Below, piece after piece: positions 29,823 to 39,541 of a stretch of 64,000 bases of DNA. Location of the stretch: NCBI RefSeq assembly GCF_034424155.1, contig NZ_CP139992.1:3116012-3180011 (forward strand), read 5' to 3'. Source of the DNA: Hafnia alvei. Lineage in GTDB: Bacteria; Pseudomonadota; Gammaproteobacteria; Enterobacterales; Enterobacteriaceae. The position numbers and the translations under genes are program-made. The number at the start of each line of letters is the position of its first letter. The first letter of the stretch is position 1. Under the pieces are notes generated by a model, which saw only the letters and a program-made list of their open reading frames with translations, was not told where the DNA came from and did no database searches.

Positions 29823-30716
29823 CTAGCTACGCAGAGGGAAGTGGGTTAATACAAAGTCGACCCACACTCTGACTCTTGGCGGTATATCCGCCGAGGGATA
29901 CCAAATATGCATCGAACGCGCTTGCGGCCAAAACGGCTCCAGAATCGGTATTAAACGCCCACTGCGAAAGTGCTCCTCGAGATACCAATCCGCCAAACAC
30001 ACAATGCCCATATGGCTCAGCGCCGCATCAACCAAGCTATCGGGCGATGTGGCAATAAATGACGCCTGCTGCTCATTCACGCTACCTTCATCATCCCACC
30101 ACGCCATCAGCTTTCCGCTACCGGAATTTCGATGTATTAGGCGGTGATGCGAGAGAAGATCGTCTATCGTTTGTGGCGTACCTAAACGCGCTAAATATTC
30201 AGGCGATGCCGCCATTTTGCTGTAGGCCACACACATTTCGCGCCCCACTAATCGACTGTCGGTAGCGGTACGTTGACCAATCGCCACATCAATATTCTCA
30301 CCGATGAGATTAACTAAACGCGGCTCCATCTCAAGATCGATGGTGACCTTAGGAAAGCGTTGGCTGAATATCGGCAGCAACGGCATTAATCGATGGCGAC
30401 CAAAACCAGGAATGACGCTCACGCGCACCAATCCTGAAGGCTCTTCACTCAGCTGTCGCTCGTCCAAGGCCTGATTTAATGCCTGCCATAATGGCGTTAT
30501 CCGACGGCGAAAATCGGCCCCCTCTTCCGTCAGCATGACAAAATGCGTATTGCGCGCAAATAAGCGGATATTTAAACGCATTTCTAATGCCCGCACATTC
30601 TTACTCACCGCCGCAGCGCTAATGCCCAACTGACGAGCCGCAGCAGAAAAGCTTTGCGCCTCTGCCGAAGCCAAAAACGCGGGGATAAGTCGATATACGT
30701 CTATAGGCAATGCCAT
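29823..30716 (-). CDS. LysR-family transcriptional regulator
   Basis: 297 residues with N-terminal helix-turn-helix (FLASAEAQSFSAAARQLGISAAAVSKNVRALE) and LysR substrate domain of the DmlR/AaeR-like kind (VRVSVIPGFGRHRLMPLLPIF, NIDVAIGQR). It is divergent from a KefF-like NAD(P)H oxidoreductase gene 127 bp away, which it probably controls. Confidence 0.87.
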   Translation of the reverse strand: MALPIDVYRLIPAFLASAEAQSFSAAARQLGISAAAVSKNVRALEMRLNIRLFARNTHFVMLTEEGADFRRRITPLWQALNQALDERQLSEEPSGLVRVSVIPGFGRHRLMPLLPIFSQRFPKVTIDLEMEPRLVNLIGENIDVAIGQRTATDSRLVGREMCVAYSKMAASPEYLARLGTPQTIDDLLSHHRLIHRNSGSGKLMAWWDDEGSVNEQQASFIATSPDSLVDAALSHMGIVCLADWYLEEHFRSGRLIPILEPFWPQARSMHIWYPSADIPPRVRVWVDFVLTHFPLRS

Positions 30717-30843
30717 GCTTTTAACCTTAGGTTGAAACAGATTTACTGTTTTACAGGCTACACCAGCGCGTGCAGAAATGAAAAAATACCCGCATCGATA
30801 ACGTTATCACTCTCACTATCATTGAAATCACAAGAGAAAAACT

Positions 30844-31380
30844 ATGAAAAAAGTGCTGGTATTAGCCGCGCATCGCTTTCCCGATCAGTCACGCATCAGC
30901 CATGCGGCGATTGATGCCTTGAAAACACAGAAAAACGTCACCGTAAACGAGCTTATGCGCCACTATCCCGATTACAATATCGACGTAGAGCGCGAACAGA
31001 AACTGCTCACCGAACACGATATTGTGGTGATGCTCTTCCCCTTCTATTGGTATAGCTCTCCGGCGATTTTAAAAGAGTGGCAAGATGCCGTATTAACCTA
31101 TGGTTTTGCCTATGGTAGCCAGGGCAAAGCATTACATGGCAAATCGCTGATGATCGCGACCTCAACAGGAGGCAATGCGCAGGCGTATACCGCCGAGGGA
31201 TACAACCGCTATCCTGTTGAAAGCCTCTTATTACCGTTTAACAATATGAGTCATTTGGTTGGCATGCATTGGTTAGACCCATATTTGATTCAGGGCGCTA
31301 ACGATATTACGGATCAATTAATTGATACTGGTGTGAATGGATTACTGAGTCGAATCCATGAATTGCAAAACGCTGACTGA
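30844..31380 (+). CDS. NAD(P)H oxidoreductase, flavodoxin-like fold (KefF/YheR type)
   Basis: 178 residues. Flavodoxin-like quinone reductase family: KKVLVLAAHRFPDQSRISHAA at the start, the substrate-side motif FPFYWYSSPAILKEWQDAVLTYGFAYG in the middle, then TSTGGNAQAYTAEGYNRY. KefF and YheR of this family are FMN quinone reductases, some acting as ancillary subunits of K+ efflux; no kefC gene is adjacent, so a stand-alone role in quinone or electrophile detoxification is more likely. Divergent from LysR. Confidence 0.85.
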   Translation: MKKVLVLAAHRFPDQSRISHAAIDALKTQKNVTVNELMRHYPDYNIDVEREQKLLTEHDIVVMLFPFYWYSSPAILKEWQDAVLTYGFAYGSQGKALHGKSLMIATSTGGNAQAYTAEGYNRYPVESLLLPFNNMSHLVGMHWLDPYLIQGANDITDQLIDTGVNGLLSRIHELQNAD

Positions 31381-31389
31381 TTTTTGACG

Positions 31390-31418
31390 CTGTCATCCTC
31401 TCTGCTGGAGGATGACAG
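31390..31418. terminator. Hairpin between convergent oxidoreductase and VF530 genes
   Basis: Perfect 11-bp stem CTGTCATCCTC / GAGGATGACAG with a 7-base loop. No good T run on either strand. Confidence 0.5.
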
Positions 31419-31448
31419 ACCAAACTCGGCTTATTTAAATAAGCGGTT

Positions 31449-31745
31449 TTAAGAAGGTTTCTTCTCTTCCCATTTACCCCAAGGATTTGTCTCTGGGGCT
31501 TTGGCTTCTTGGGTGACAGCAGGCATGTCTGCCAGTGAATCAATATACAGCTCTTCCACTTTTTGCCGAGCCCACGGGGTTCGGCGCAAAAATTTCAAAC
31601 TCGACTTAATGCTAGGATCGCTTTTGAAGCAGTTGATGCTGATAATCTTCGCCAACTCAGCCCAGCCATAACGCTCCACCAGCGATGTCAGCAAAGCTTC
31701 CAGCGTGATGCCATGCAAAGGGTCTTTAGATGTTTGGGCGTTCAT
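31449..31745 (-). CDS. VF530-family DNA-binding-like protein
   Basis: 98 residues from ATG 31745, chosen for AGGA at seven bases and because the family starts there; the frame is open further upstream to 31868. The core ([54 protein letters not shown]) is the VF530/DUF2132 domain, a small helical fold proposed to bind DNA. The C-terminal tail is Pro/Lys/Glu-rich and probably disordered. It lies 119 bp downstream of uvrB on the same strand. Confidence 0.85.
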   Translation of the reverse strand: MNAQTSKDPLHGITLEALLTSLVERYGWAELAKIISINCFKSDPSIKSSLKFLRRTPWARQKVEELYIDSLADMPAVTQEAKAPETNPWGKWEEKKPS

Positions 31746-31864
31746 GGAAATTCCTGTCGGCAATGGACTCAATACGAGTTTACAAAATTTTCGCACACCA
31801 TACTGACTGCGGCCTGAGAGTGCAAGCCGCAGGCGTGCCGGAACCGTCAGCACCTTTTTAGGTA

Positions 31865-33883
31865 TCAAGACATCGCAATGAACTGATCGCGCAACGCTTG
31901 AATATCATCCCTGAGGCTGGCGGCCTCTTCAAACTCAAGGTTTTGAGCATGTTTATACATCTGCGCTTCCAGATCGCGAATTTTCTGCTCGATCTGTTTT
32001 GGTGACAGCGCTTGATAAGCCGCAGAAGACTCAGCCGCTTTGCTGCTTCGCCCATGCTTACCTTTACCACGTGACGACGCTTCACCCAGTTGGAGAATAT
32101 CGGAAACTTTCTTATTCAGCGCCTGTGGCGTGATGCCATGCTCAAGGTTATATGCTTCCTGTTTTGCACGACGACGTTCAGTTTCACCAATCGCTTTCTC
32201 CATAGAGTTGGTGATGCGATCGCCATAAAGAATCGCTTTACCATTCAGGTTACGTGCCGCACGGCCAATGGTCTGAATCAGCGAACGCTCTGAACGTAGG
32301 AAGCCTTCTTTGTCTGCATCTAAAATCGCGACCAAAGAAACCTCTGGCATATCGAGCCCTTCACGAAGAAGGTTGATACCAACCAGAACATCAAATTCAC
32401 CGAGGCGAAGATCTCGGATGATCTCTACACGTTCGACGGTATCGATATCAGAGTGCAGATAGCGAACCCGCACACCGTGTTCATCGAGATATTCAGTTAA
32501 GTCTTCCGCCATTCGCTTGGTCAGCGTAGTGACCAGTACACGCTCATTAATCGCCTCGCGAATACGAATTTCAGAGAGCAAATCGTCAACCTGCGTGGCA
32601 ACCGGACGCACCTCAATCAATGGATCAAGCAAACCAGTCGGACGCACAACCTGATCGACAATATCACTGCCTGATTTTTCAAGCTCATAATTACCTGGGG
32701 TTGCAGACACATAAATAGTTTGCGGTGCCAAAGCCTCAAACTCTTCAAAGCGCATTGGGCGGTTATCAAGCGCAGAAGGCAAGCGGAATCCATACTCCAC
32801 CAGCGTCTCTTTGCGCGCTCGGTCGCCGCGATACATGCCGCCAATTTGAGGTATGGTGACGTGGGATTCATCGATCACCAGCAGCCCATCGGCAGGAAGA
32901 TAATCAAACAGCGTTGGCGGCGCTTCACCCGGCTTACGCCCAGAGAGATAGCGCGAGTAGTTTTCAATGCCCGAGCAATAGCCTAGCTCGTTCATCATTT
33001 CGAGATCGAACTGTGTACGCTGCGTCAACCGTTGCTCTTCTAGCAGCTTGTTATTGGCCAGCAATACTTTGCGCCGCTCTGCCAAATCAACCTTAATATC
33101 TTCCATCGCCTGCAAGATGCGTTCATGCGGCGTAACGTAGTGCGTTTTTGGATACACGGTAAAACGCTGAACTTCTTGGATCAGTTGGCCCGTTAATGGG
33201 TCGAACAGCGATAGACGCTCCACTTCTTCATCAAACAGCTCAACGCGTAATGCCTCATCCTCGGATTCGGCGGGGAAAATATCTATCACTTCACCGCGAA
33301 CGCGGAAGGTACCACGCTGAAACGCCTGATCGTTGCGCGCATATTGCAGTTCGGATAAACGGCGCAAGATAGCTCGCTGATCGATAATCATGCCGCGTGT
33401 TAAATGCAGCATCATTTTCAAATAGGCATCAGGATCGCCCAAGCCATAAATGGCTGAAACCGAGGCCACAACAATGACATCTTTGCGCTCAAGCAGCGCT
33501 TTCGTCGCTGAAAGCCGCATTTGTTCAATATGTTCGTTTACCGAGGAGTCTTTCTCAATAAAGGTATCTGAACTCGGCACATAGGCTTCGGGCTGGTAAT
33601 AGTCATAGTAGGAGACAAAATATTCCACAGCATTTTCTGGGAAAAACTGCTTCATCTCGCCATAAAGCTGTGCCGCCAACGTTTTGTTGGGTGCCATGAC
33701 CATAGTTGGCCGGTTGAGGTCGGCAATCACATTGGCAATCGTAAACGTCTTACCTGACCCCGTTACACCTAACAGCGTTTGATGCGCCAAACCATTTTCT
33801 AAACCTGCCTCTAAACGACGAATCGCCTCAGGCTGGTCGCCGTCTGGCTTGAATGCAGAATGCAATTTGAACGTTTTACTCAT
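31865..33883 (-). CDS. uvrB: Excinuclease ABC subunit UvrB
   Basis: 672 residues, the E. coli length. Walker A GVTGSGKT at about 39-46, the beta-hairpin region [12 protein letters not shown] (about 92-103) that clamps [12 protein letters not shown] (Walker B) and helicase motifs to QTIGRAARN. The C-terminal UVR motif (about 630-670) binds UvrC. Nucleotide excision repair. A LexA box lies 190 bp upstream on the template of this gene. Confidence 0.98.
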   Translation of the reverse strand: MSKTFKLHSAFKPDGDQPEAIRRLEAGLENGLAHQTLLGVTGSGKTFTIANVIADLNRPTMVMAPNKTLAAQLYGEMKQFFPENAVEYFVSYYDYYQPEAYVPSSDTFIEKDSSVNEHIEQMRLSATKALLERKDVIVVASVSAIYGLGDPDAYLKMMLHLTRGMIIDQRAILRRLSELQYARNDQAFQRGTFRVRGEVIDIFPAESEDEALRVELFDEEVERLSLFDPLTGQLIQEVQRFTVYPKTHYVTPHERILQAMEDIKVDLAERRKVLLANNKLLEEQRLTQRTQFDLEMMNELGYCSGIENYSRYLSGRKPGEAPPTLFDYLPADGLLVIDESHVTIPQIGGMYRGDRARKETLVEYGFRLPSALDNRPMRFEEFEALAPQTIYVSATPGNYELEKSGSDIVDQVVRPTGLLDPLIEVRPVATQVDDLLSEIRIREAINERVLVTTLTKRMAEDLTEYLDEHGVRVRYLHSDIDTVERVEIIRDLRLGEFDVLVGINLLREGLDMPEVSLVAILDADKEGFLRSERSLIQTIGRAARNLNGKAILYGDRITNSMEKAIGETERRRAKQEAYNLEHGITPQALNKKVSDILQLGEASSRGKGKHGRSSKAAESSAAYQALSPKQIEQKIRDLEAQMYKHAQNLEFEEAASLRDDIQALRDQFIAMS

Positions 33884-34073
33884 GAATCAACACCTTGCTT
33901 AAATGCATTTGTCTTTTAGAAGGGCCACGGCATTTTCGAATGCTTAATCGTCCGGCATTGATTATGGAAGGCCTACCCAATTTTGCCACTGACTCCCTAT
34001 ATATCCTGCGAGGGATTTCTCCGCACTGCTAGAGAATCACGTTCACGGTAATGCGAGAAGAAGTTTGCTATGA

Positions 34074-34093
34074 TACTGGATATAAAACCAGCT
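34074..34093 (-). promoter_or_regulatory. LexA (SOS) box of uvrB
   Basis: TACTGGATATAAAACCAGCT has the CTG-N10-CAG core of LexA sites. It lies 190 bp before the uvrB start, next to a TATCAT-like -10 on the minus strand. uvrB is a classical SOS gene. Confidence 0.8.
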
Positions 34094-34415
34094 TCAAACC
34101 TTATCTGCACCGTTTTGTGTATTTCCCCATGCTCTATCACCGCTTTAGGCAACCCACAAAAAAACCAAATTACATCCGTTTTACAATTTTCACCTACCGG
34201 TGACATTTATCCCCAATGCAGCTCGCGAATTAACTTTTTTAGCCTGCGCTTGTCAAGACTGTTTTGTTGCGCAACACGATTCTTTACCTAGTGCTTGATT
34301 TTAAATAACTCATTGAATATAAACAACTTTAAAATATAGTTATCATATCAACCAAAGCGTGTGAAAGCCGCGCTGGCTCTGGATTTTGATGAGTTCTCTA
34401 AACCTAATGCACAAG

Positions 34416-34440
34416 GTTATCCACAGGAATAGTGGATAAC
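34416..34440. repeat. Inverted repeat formed of DnaA-box-like sequences
   Basis: GTTATCCAC and GTGGATAAC, 9-bp perfect arms seven bases apart. The left arm with the next base forms TTATCCACA, a perfect DnaA box. Could equally be a simple hairpin. Confidence 0.6.
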
Positions 34441-34836
34441 TTGCACCACTCCGCTTGGCGCTTGAGTTACGGAAAAATGACAATCTGTCAGTAAATCGAC
34501 TTCGGAGTCCTTTTTTTAGTTAATTTTTTAGCTATTTTTTCTTTTTGATATACTTATTTGCACTAACAAAAGTGCTTGCTAGGGTAACTTATTTCGTCGT
34601 GCGAGGATTCAGTGCTTGATCTTTTATTCCCTTGATGAATTACGCCTGCACCACTGTGTTTTTTTTGAGCACCGCCGTGGTGCGGAATTTATCAGCGTTT
34701 TTTTACTCTCTTTTTGGGGTTTCATCGGCTCTTATTAATATCGGCCTAAAACGATCCAAGCAATGAATTCACCCACGCTTTGGTTGTTAATGTTTTGTAT
34801 GGAGAATGGCTTTTTGGGTTGCAGTGTTCTCAATCG

Positions 34837-35367
34837 CTATTTTCTTAACCAGCCAGAAATCTCTCGCTGAAAACGACTATCAGCTTCGTTGAGGGCACGA
34901 TGTAAATTACACTGCATATTGACCGCTGCCAGCTCTAACAATCGGGAGTCTATAGTGTAGTTTTTAACATCTCTTAACCATGTCAGAACGCTGGCAAGAT
35001 GCCAAATAGCCGTTTTCCCCTGATGCAGAGGCGCAGGGAAATTATTCCCTCCTTGCTCCATTAACTTGCGCATATTTTGGCGAGAAAACCCCAAACGCTC
35101 AGCAATATCAGTTAGGCCTACAAAATCCGGTGCGGCCTCACACAGCACTGCATGTGGCAGCACGCTCAGCACATCTTGAATGGCCGTGGATATCGCCTCA
35201 TTGGCGTCCTCGGCGGTGCGACAAAAATTCATGGCAATACGGCCAGCCACCCCCACGCCGATGGTGGCATCGGTGCAGCCTGCAGCACCTAATACCTCAA
35301 GATAGTTTGATGGTTCATCATTCTGATCGGGCAAAGAAAAAATGAGTGTAAATTCATAATCCTTCAT
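34837..35367 (-). CDS. HTH protein, putative antitoxin of a HicA-like pair
   Basis: 176 residues. An N-terminal alpha/beta domain of about 95 residues (YEFTLIFSLPD, AAGCTDATIGVGVAGRIAMNF, EDANEAISTAIQDV) precedes a helix-turn-helix at about 103-125 (FVGLTDIAERLGFSRQNMRKLM) like those of MerR/AlpA proteins. A conserved tail with WHLASVLTWLRD follows. It begins 16 bp after the stop of the small HicA-like gene, so they are co-transcribed, toxin-like gene first as in hicAB. By arrangement it is probably a DNA-binding antitoxin and autorepressor. Absent from the bio-uvrB interval of E. coli. Confidence 0.65.
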   Translation of the reverse strand: MKDYEFTLIFSLPDQNDEPSNYLEVLGAAGCTDATIGVGVAGRIAMNFCRTAEDANEAISTAIQDVLSVLPHAVLCEAAPDFVGLTDIAERLGFSRQNMRKLMEQGGNNFPAPLHQGKTAIWHLASVLTWLRDVKNYTIDSRLLELAAVNMQCNLHRALNEADSRFQREISGWLRK

Positions 35368-35383
35368 GTTCTATCCTCTGTCA

Positions 35384-35629
35384 TTACTTGGCATGATGAG
35401 CGCAATGCTCAACGATTTTTTTAAGCTGACGCGCATGGTTTTCCGCATTCTTTGGCGTAGACCAAATGCATGTAATGCAAAACTCACCGCAGCGGCACTT
35501 CTCTTGGGGATAAGGACAATACATTTTCCCCCACGCATGACTACCGCCTACTTCAATACGCCAGCCGTTCAACTCAACGAAATTAAGCGCCTGTTCAATT
35601 TCCTTTTTAGGATGTATCGCTCTGCTCAT
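35384..35629 (-). CDS. Small HicA-like protein with Cys insert, putative toxin
   Basis: 81 residues. Residues about 8-35 (KKEIEQALNFVELNGWRIEVGGSHAWGK) resemble the first helix and strand of HicA mRNA interferases, including the GSH motif with the catalytic-type His. The end (WSTPKNAENHARQLKKIVEHC) fits the second helix. Between them is an extra Cys-rich stretch (CPYPQEKCRCGEFCITC) that could bind zinc and is not part of standard HicA. GGGAG lies seven bases before the ATG. Toxin function is inferred from fold resemblance and the adjacent HTH gene. Confidence 0.6.
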   Translation of the reverse strand: MSRAIHPKKEIEQALNFVELNGWRIEVGGSHAWGKMYCPYPQEKCRCGEFCITCIWSTPKNAENHARQLKKIVEHCAHHAK

Positions 35630-35661
35630 TTTCTGCTCCCAGCTTAAAAAAACACCATAAA

Positions 35662-35677
35662 GTTGTCAAATGACAAC
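35662..35677. promoter_or_regulatory. Palindromic operator candidate of the HicA-like/HTH pair
   Basis: GTTGTCA-AA-TGACAAC, perfect 7-2-7 palindrome, 33 bp before the small gene's start codon; on the minus strand it contains TTGACA, a -35 match. A site for autorepression by the HTH partner is inferred. Confidence 0.5.
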
Positions 35678-35752
35678 CTTTTTCTATTTAAGAAAGCGCA
35701 AAATACATGGGATAAAAAAAGACATACAGAGGGAATGCAGAAGACTGGAATC

Positions 35753-35779
35753 CGCTACGCAAAATAGTTTTGCGTAGCG
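35753..35779. terminator. Hairpin after bioD
   Basis: Perfect 12-bp stem CGCTACGCAAAA / TTTTGCGTAGCG with a 3-base loop, starting 11 bp beyond bioD. No T run, so it may act with Rho or protect the 3' end. Confidence 0.5.
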
Positions 35780-35789
35780 TTGTATTGCA

Positions 35790-36497
35790 TTAATTCAGGG
35801 AAGAGAGATCCAAATATGCGGCGAGCGCTTTCGCATCTGCGTGCGGGATATGCGGGATTTCCCCCAAGCATGGGGCAGGTAATAATTGCTTAAGCGTCGC
35901 CATATATTCAGCGTGGCGCTTTCCTGGCGCTACCACACAGTTAGCCACCCATCCGCCCAGTTTTAATCCAGATTGCTCAACGGCCTGAGCCGTTAGCAAG
36001 GCGTGATTAATACACCCTAGCTTCACCCCCACGACGAGTATCACGGGCAGCTGTTCTCGAATGACCCATTGCGCAAAAGACGTGGTCTCACTAAGCGGCG
36101 TGAACCACCCTCCAGCGCCCTCTACCAGCGTCCAACTCGACTTTTTGCGTAACGCCAGCAGCCCCTGTGACATCACGTCAAATTCGATAGGTCGATTTTC
36201 ATCAGCGCTAATAATGTGTGGTGACGTAGGCTCTTCAAAGGTATAGGGGTTCACTTCTTCGTAACTGACGGATATTGATGAGGCCGCTTGTAAAGCAAGC
36301 GCATCGGTGTTTCGCAGTTTTCCCTCACGCCATTCACTGCCAGAAGCTACGGGTTTATACCCAACTGTATCTTTTCCTCGCAGAGTCGCGGCTTCCAATA
36401 GCGCACTACTGACGACCGTTTTTCCCACTTCAGTGTCGGTTCCGGTAACAAACCATGCCTCGCTTAAACAAGGCAGCTCATATGTCTTTTCATTCAC
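35790..36497 (-). CDS. bioD: Dethiobiotin synthetase
   Basis: 235 residues. ATP-dependent carboxylation of diaminopelargonic acid to dethiobiotin. P-loop variant GTDTEVGKT at about residue 19, KPVASGSEW, and VEGAGGWFTPL of the MinD-like fold. The start overlaps the end of bioC by 8 bp. Last gene of bioBFCD. It carries a 10- to 15-residue N-terminal extension ([15 protein letters not shown]) relative to E. coli BioD; a later start at an in-frame codon is possible but none is obvious. Confidence 0.95.
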   Translation of the reverse strand: MNEKTYELPCLSEAWFVTGTDTEVGKTVVSSALLEAATLRGKDTVGYKPVASGSEWREGKLRNTDALALQAASSISVSYEEVNPYTFEEPTSPHIISADENRPIEFDVMSQGLLALRKKSSWTLVEGAGGWFTPLSETTSFAQWVIREQLPVILVVGVKLGCINHALLTAQAVEQSGLKLGGWVANCVVAPGKRHAEYMATLKQLLPAPCLGEIPHIPHADAKALAAYLDLSSLN

Positions 36498-37257
36498 AAT
36501 GCAAAACTCCGATGACCAACTGATAGCTCAAAGGCAAACCTTCGGCCTGTTGAGGATAAACGCGGGCTAGTTGCGCAAAACGTCCACGGCTAGTTAGCCC
36601 TGAGTTTCGGCCTTGGTGTATGTGCGTAGCACCAATGCCTTTGAGTGACTTCATTAAGGTGATGACATCGGGATAAAATTCAGTCTCATGAGTTAACTGT
36701 AAATCATGTGAAAACGGCTCACAGGCCAGTTTGATTGCGTCAAATGCTAAGAACTGGTTTACATGCGTTTGGCCATCCACTTGCTGCCAAGCCTGAGCTA
36801 ACTCCGTCAGCGAGCCTTGTGCCAACGTTGAGAACGCAACCTTTCCCCCCGGCTTCACGACACGGCTCATCTCAGCCAATGCAGAACCTAAAGAGCCACA
36901 CCACTGAATAGCCAGATTGCTAAAACAGAGATCGACGCTGTGATCAGGTAACGGGATATGTTCGATATCAGCGAGGAGATATTGCTCCGCGCTATCTAAG
37001 ATACGCGATTTCTCAAGCATACCTTCAGCCAAATCGAGAGAGATGACGTGTGCCCCTGCGCGGCGGAATTCACGGCTAAAAACCCCTGTACCGCAGCCCG
37101 CATCTAACACTTTCAAGCCCGATAAATTATTGAGCTGAGATAAAATCTTTTCCCCGCAGCGCCGCTGAAAACCTGCAACGGCGTCGTAACTGTCCGCGGC
37201 GCGGCTAAACGCCGCCGCCACCGCAGACTTATCAACGCAAAATGTATGCGGTAGCAT
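36490..37257 (-). CDS. bioC: Malonyl-ACP O-methyltransferase
   Basis: 255 residues, close to E. coli BioC (251). SAM motif [15 protein letters not shown] at about 51, DLAEGMLEK, and [10 protein letters not shown]. It methylates the free carboxyl of malonyl-ACP so that fatty acid synthesis can build the pimeloyl moiety of biotin. It overlaps the 3' end of bioF by 26 bp and bioD by 8 bp: translational coupling is likely. Confidence 0.95.
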   Translation of the reverse strand: MLPHTFCVDKSAVAAAFSRAADSYDAVAGFQRRCGEKILSQLNNLSGLKVLDAGCGTGVFSREFRRAGAHVISLDLAEGMLEKSRILDSAEQYLLADIEHIPLPDHSVDLCFSNLAIQWCGSLGSALAEMSRVVKPGGKVAFSTLAQGSLTELAQAWQQVDGQTHVNQFLAFDAIKLACEPFSHDLQLTHETEFYPDVITLMKSLKGIGATHIHQGRNSGLTSRGRFAQLARVYPQQAEGLPLSYQLVIGVLHCE

Positions 37258-38395
37258 GCAGCGCCTCCAATAAACGGTTTATATCCTGCGCGCCATGCGC
37301 CGCGCTGAGAGTAATGCGCAGACGTGCGGTTCCGGGGGGAACCGTTGGCGGACGAATAGCGCTGATCCAAATCCCCTGCTCCCGCAGTTGCTGAGCCAAA
37401 TCTAGCGCAGCCTGATTCTCGCCAATAATCACGGGCTGAATCGCTGAACTTGATTCCATCAACGTTAAACCTAAATCGTTTAATCCCTGACGAAGCTGCA
37501 ATACGTTATGGTTCAGTTGGCTACGTAGCTCATCACCTTCACGTACTCGGCGCAGCGCAGCTGTAAGCGCACAGGCCTGGGCAGGAGGCATGCTGGTGCT
37601 ATATATCAAGTGGCGCGCAAACTGAATGAAGTATTCAGCCACGGATTCAGAACACAAAACGGCGGCACCGCTGAGCCCAAAGGCTTTGCCAAATGTCACC
37701 ACCAGCAATTCCGGTTTCACTTTTTGTGCGTCGCAGGTGCCACGCCCTTGCTCGCCATACACGCCAATGCCGTGCGCATCATCCACCATCAGCCATGCTC
37801 CGGCTCGTTGACTTTGTTGATAGAGATCCGCCAGCGGCGCACTATCACCGTCCATGCTGAACACGCCTTCAGTCACCACCAGCGCTCGCCCTTCTCCACC
37901 GCTGTTCAGCAGTTTTTCGAGGGAGTCTGGCTGGTTATGTTGAAAACGTCGCAGCGTTGCTGGTGATTGAATGGAAGCTTCCATCAGCGACGCATGGCTG
38001 AGCTTATCAGCAAAGATGCTGTCACCTTTTTGCATTAGCGCGGCGATAACGGCCTGATTGGCCGCATAACCCGAGATAAACAGCAAAGCACGCGGATAGC
38101 CTAACCACGCCGCTAACTGTTGTTCTAATTCCGCATGCGCAGTGGTGAAACCCGTAACATGCCCAGAACCAGCACTGCCTACACCATAGCGTTCAGCGCC
38201 TTGTTGCCACGCGTCAATGACCGATTTATCGCGGCTTAGGCCAAGATAGTCGTTAGACGAGAAATTGAGATATGACCGCCCATTCACGAGGATCTCACGC
38301 CCGCTGCCCGTTTCACTCACGATCCGCGAACGATAGGCTCCGGCTGAGCGACGCTCGGCCAGCGCATTCTCGATATGCTGTTGAAAATTCATCAT
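37232..38395 (-). CDS. bioF: 8-amino-7-oxononanoate synthase
   Basis: 387 residues. PLP enzyme joining pimeloyl-ACP and alanine. The PLP lysine is Lys237 in [24 protein letters not shown] near the start and [11 protein letters not shown] are further family marks. Two bases separate it from bioB. Confidence 0.96.
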   Translation of the reverse strand: MMNFQQHIENALAERRSAGAYRSRIVSETGSGREILVNGRSYLNFSSNDYLGLSRDKSVIDAWQQGAERYGVGSAGSGHVTGFTTAHAELEQQLAAWLGYPRALLFISGYAANQAVIAALMQKGDSIFADKLSHASLMEASIQSPATLRRFQHNQPDSLEKLLNSGGEGRALVVTEGVFSMDGDSAPLADLYQQSQRAGAWLMVDDAHGIGVYGEQGRGTCDAQKVKPELLVVTFGKAFGLSGAAVLCSESVAEYFIQFARHLIYSTSMPPAQACALTAALRRVREGDELRSQLNHNVLQLRQGLNDLGLTLMESSSAIQPVIIGENQAALDLAQQLREQGIWISAIRPPTVPPGTARLRITLSAAHGAQDINRLLEALHATAYILR

Positions 38396-38397
38396 GA

Positions 38398-39435
38398 TTA
38401 CACGGCGGCGTTATAAAACTGCTCAGTATCGGCATGCAGCAGTTGTTCAGTGAGGTGCTGCTGTTGCTGATTGTCGCCGTGTTCAGTTTCGGTCAACTGA
38501 GGGTTTAGACCCAGTTTGCGGAACAGCTGAACGTCTTTATCTTCACCCGGATTCGGCGTGGTAAGCAGCTTGCAACCGTAGAAAATGGAGTTGGCTCCCG
38601 CCATAAAACACATGGCCTGAGTTTGCTCATTCATCTGCTCACGACCAGCAGAAAGACGCACATAAGACGTTGGCATCATGATGCGCGCCACAGCAATGGT
38701 ACGAATGAAATCAAAGGCATCCACATCGTCGTTATCCGCTAACGGCGTTCCTTTGACCTTAACCAACATATTGATCGGCACGCTTTCCGGCGCTTTAGGT
38801 AAATTCGCTAGCTGCGTGAGCAAGCCGGCTCTGTCACGTACGGTTTCACCGAGCCCAACAATCCCCCCCGAACAGACTTTAATACCGGCATCACGCACTT
38901 TTTCCAGCGTATCCAAACGCTCCTGATAGCTACGGGTCGTGATGATACTGCCGTAAAACTCTGGCGAGGTATCGAGGTTATGGTTGTAATAATCCAGCCC
39001 CGCATTGGCTAAACGGTTGGCTTGTTGGTCGGATAGCGTTCCGAGCGTCATACAGGTTTCCATCCCCATGTCTTTGACGCCCTGCACCATTTGCTCAAGG
39101 TACGGCATATCGCGATCGTGCGGGTTTTTCCATGCAGCGCCCATACAGAATCGTGTAGAACCGGCGGCTTTGGCCTGTCGCGCAGAGTCCAGAACCTGCT
39201 GCACTTCCATCAGTTTTTCGGTCTCTAAACCCGTTTTATAGCGTGAGCTTTGCGGACAGTATTTGCAGTCTTCGGGGCAAGCACCGGTTTTAATCGAAAG
39301 CAGCGTACTTACCTGCACCTGACGCGGGTCAAAATGCTGGCGATGAACCTGCTGAGCCTCAAACATTAACTCGAGGAACGGCTTTGCAAACAGAGCTTGG
39401 GCTTGCTCTAATGTCCAGTGATGACGATCTGCCAT
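38398..39435 (-). CDS. bioB: Biotin synthase
   Basis: 345 residues. Radical SAM enzyme that inserts sulfur into dethiobiotin. The CxxxCxxC cluster motif is Cys53, Cys57 and Cys60 ([12 protein letters not shown]), at the same positions as in E. coli. Further marks are RFCMGAAW and SGGIVGLGE; the Arg of the [2Fe-2S] site region is present ([13 protein letters not shown]). First gene of bioBFCD, transcribed from the divergent region shared with bioA. Confidence 0.97.
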   Translation of the reverse strand: MADRHHWTLEQAQALFAKPFLELMFEAQQVHRQHFDPRQVQVSTLLSIKTGACPEDCKYCPQSSRYKTGLETEKLMEVQQVLDSARQAKAAGSTRFCMGAAWKNPHDRDMPYLEQMVQGVKDMGMETCMTLGTLSDQQANRLANAGLDYYNHNLDTSPEFYGSIITTRSYQERLDTLEKVRDAGIKVCSGGIVGLGETVRDRAGLLTQLANLPKAPESVPINMLVKVKGTPLADNDDVDAFDFIRTIAVARIMMPTSYVRLSAGREQMNEQTQAMCFMAGANSIFYGCKLLTTPNPGEDKDVQLFRKLGLNPQLTETEHGDNQQQQHLTEQLLHADTEQFYNAAV

Positions 39436-39497
39436 GATGGCAACTCCCTATTCAATTTGAGGGGAAAAAGTGTCGTCAGTTTAGAAAAAAGCGGTAC

Positions 39498-39533
39498 ACT
39501 GTCAACCAAATGATCACAATTTTAGTTTACCAA
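39498..39533. promoter_or_regulatory. BirA-type biotin operator between bioB and bioA
   Basis: Dyad CTGTCAACC and AGTTTACCAA separated by 16 bases, close to the BirA consensus TTGTAAACC-N14/16-GGTTTACAA, in the 106-bp region between the divergent genes. BirA-biotinyl-AMP would repress both directions. Confidence 0.75.
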
Positions 39534-39541
39534 TACCTATT

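Larger units (their letters stand above)
33884..34836. other. Long intergenic region between uvrB and the HicA-like/HTH pair
   Basis: 953 bp with no supported protein gene; short frames on both strands (for example 33997-34206 minus and 34070-34291 plus) have no recognisable family. It holds the uvrB LexA box, an inverted pair of DnaA-box-like sequences at 34416-34440, a GACT/AGTC hairpin followed by seven T near 34500-34515, and a GCACT/AGTGC hairpin near 34560. A small RNA is possible but not demonstrable by eye. Confidence 0.6.

Noticed and set aside
33997-34291. Two short overlapping frames upstream of uvrB
   Set aside because: They cover the uvrB LexA box and promoter, have unlike composition and no ribosome site.
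34416-34440. Replication origin suggested by DnaA-box-like sites
   Set aside because: Only two boxes, no AT-rich unwinding element with further boxes, no dnaA, dnaN or gidA nearby.
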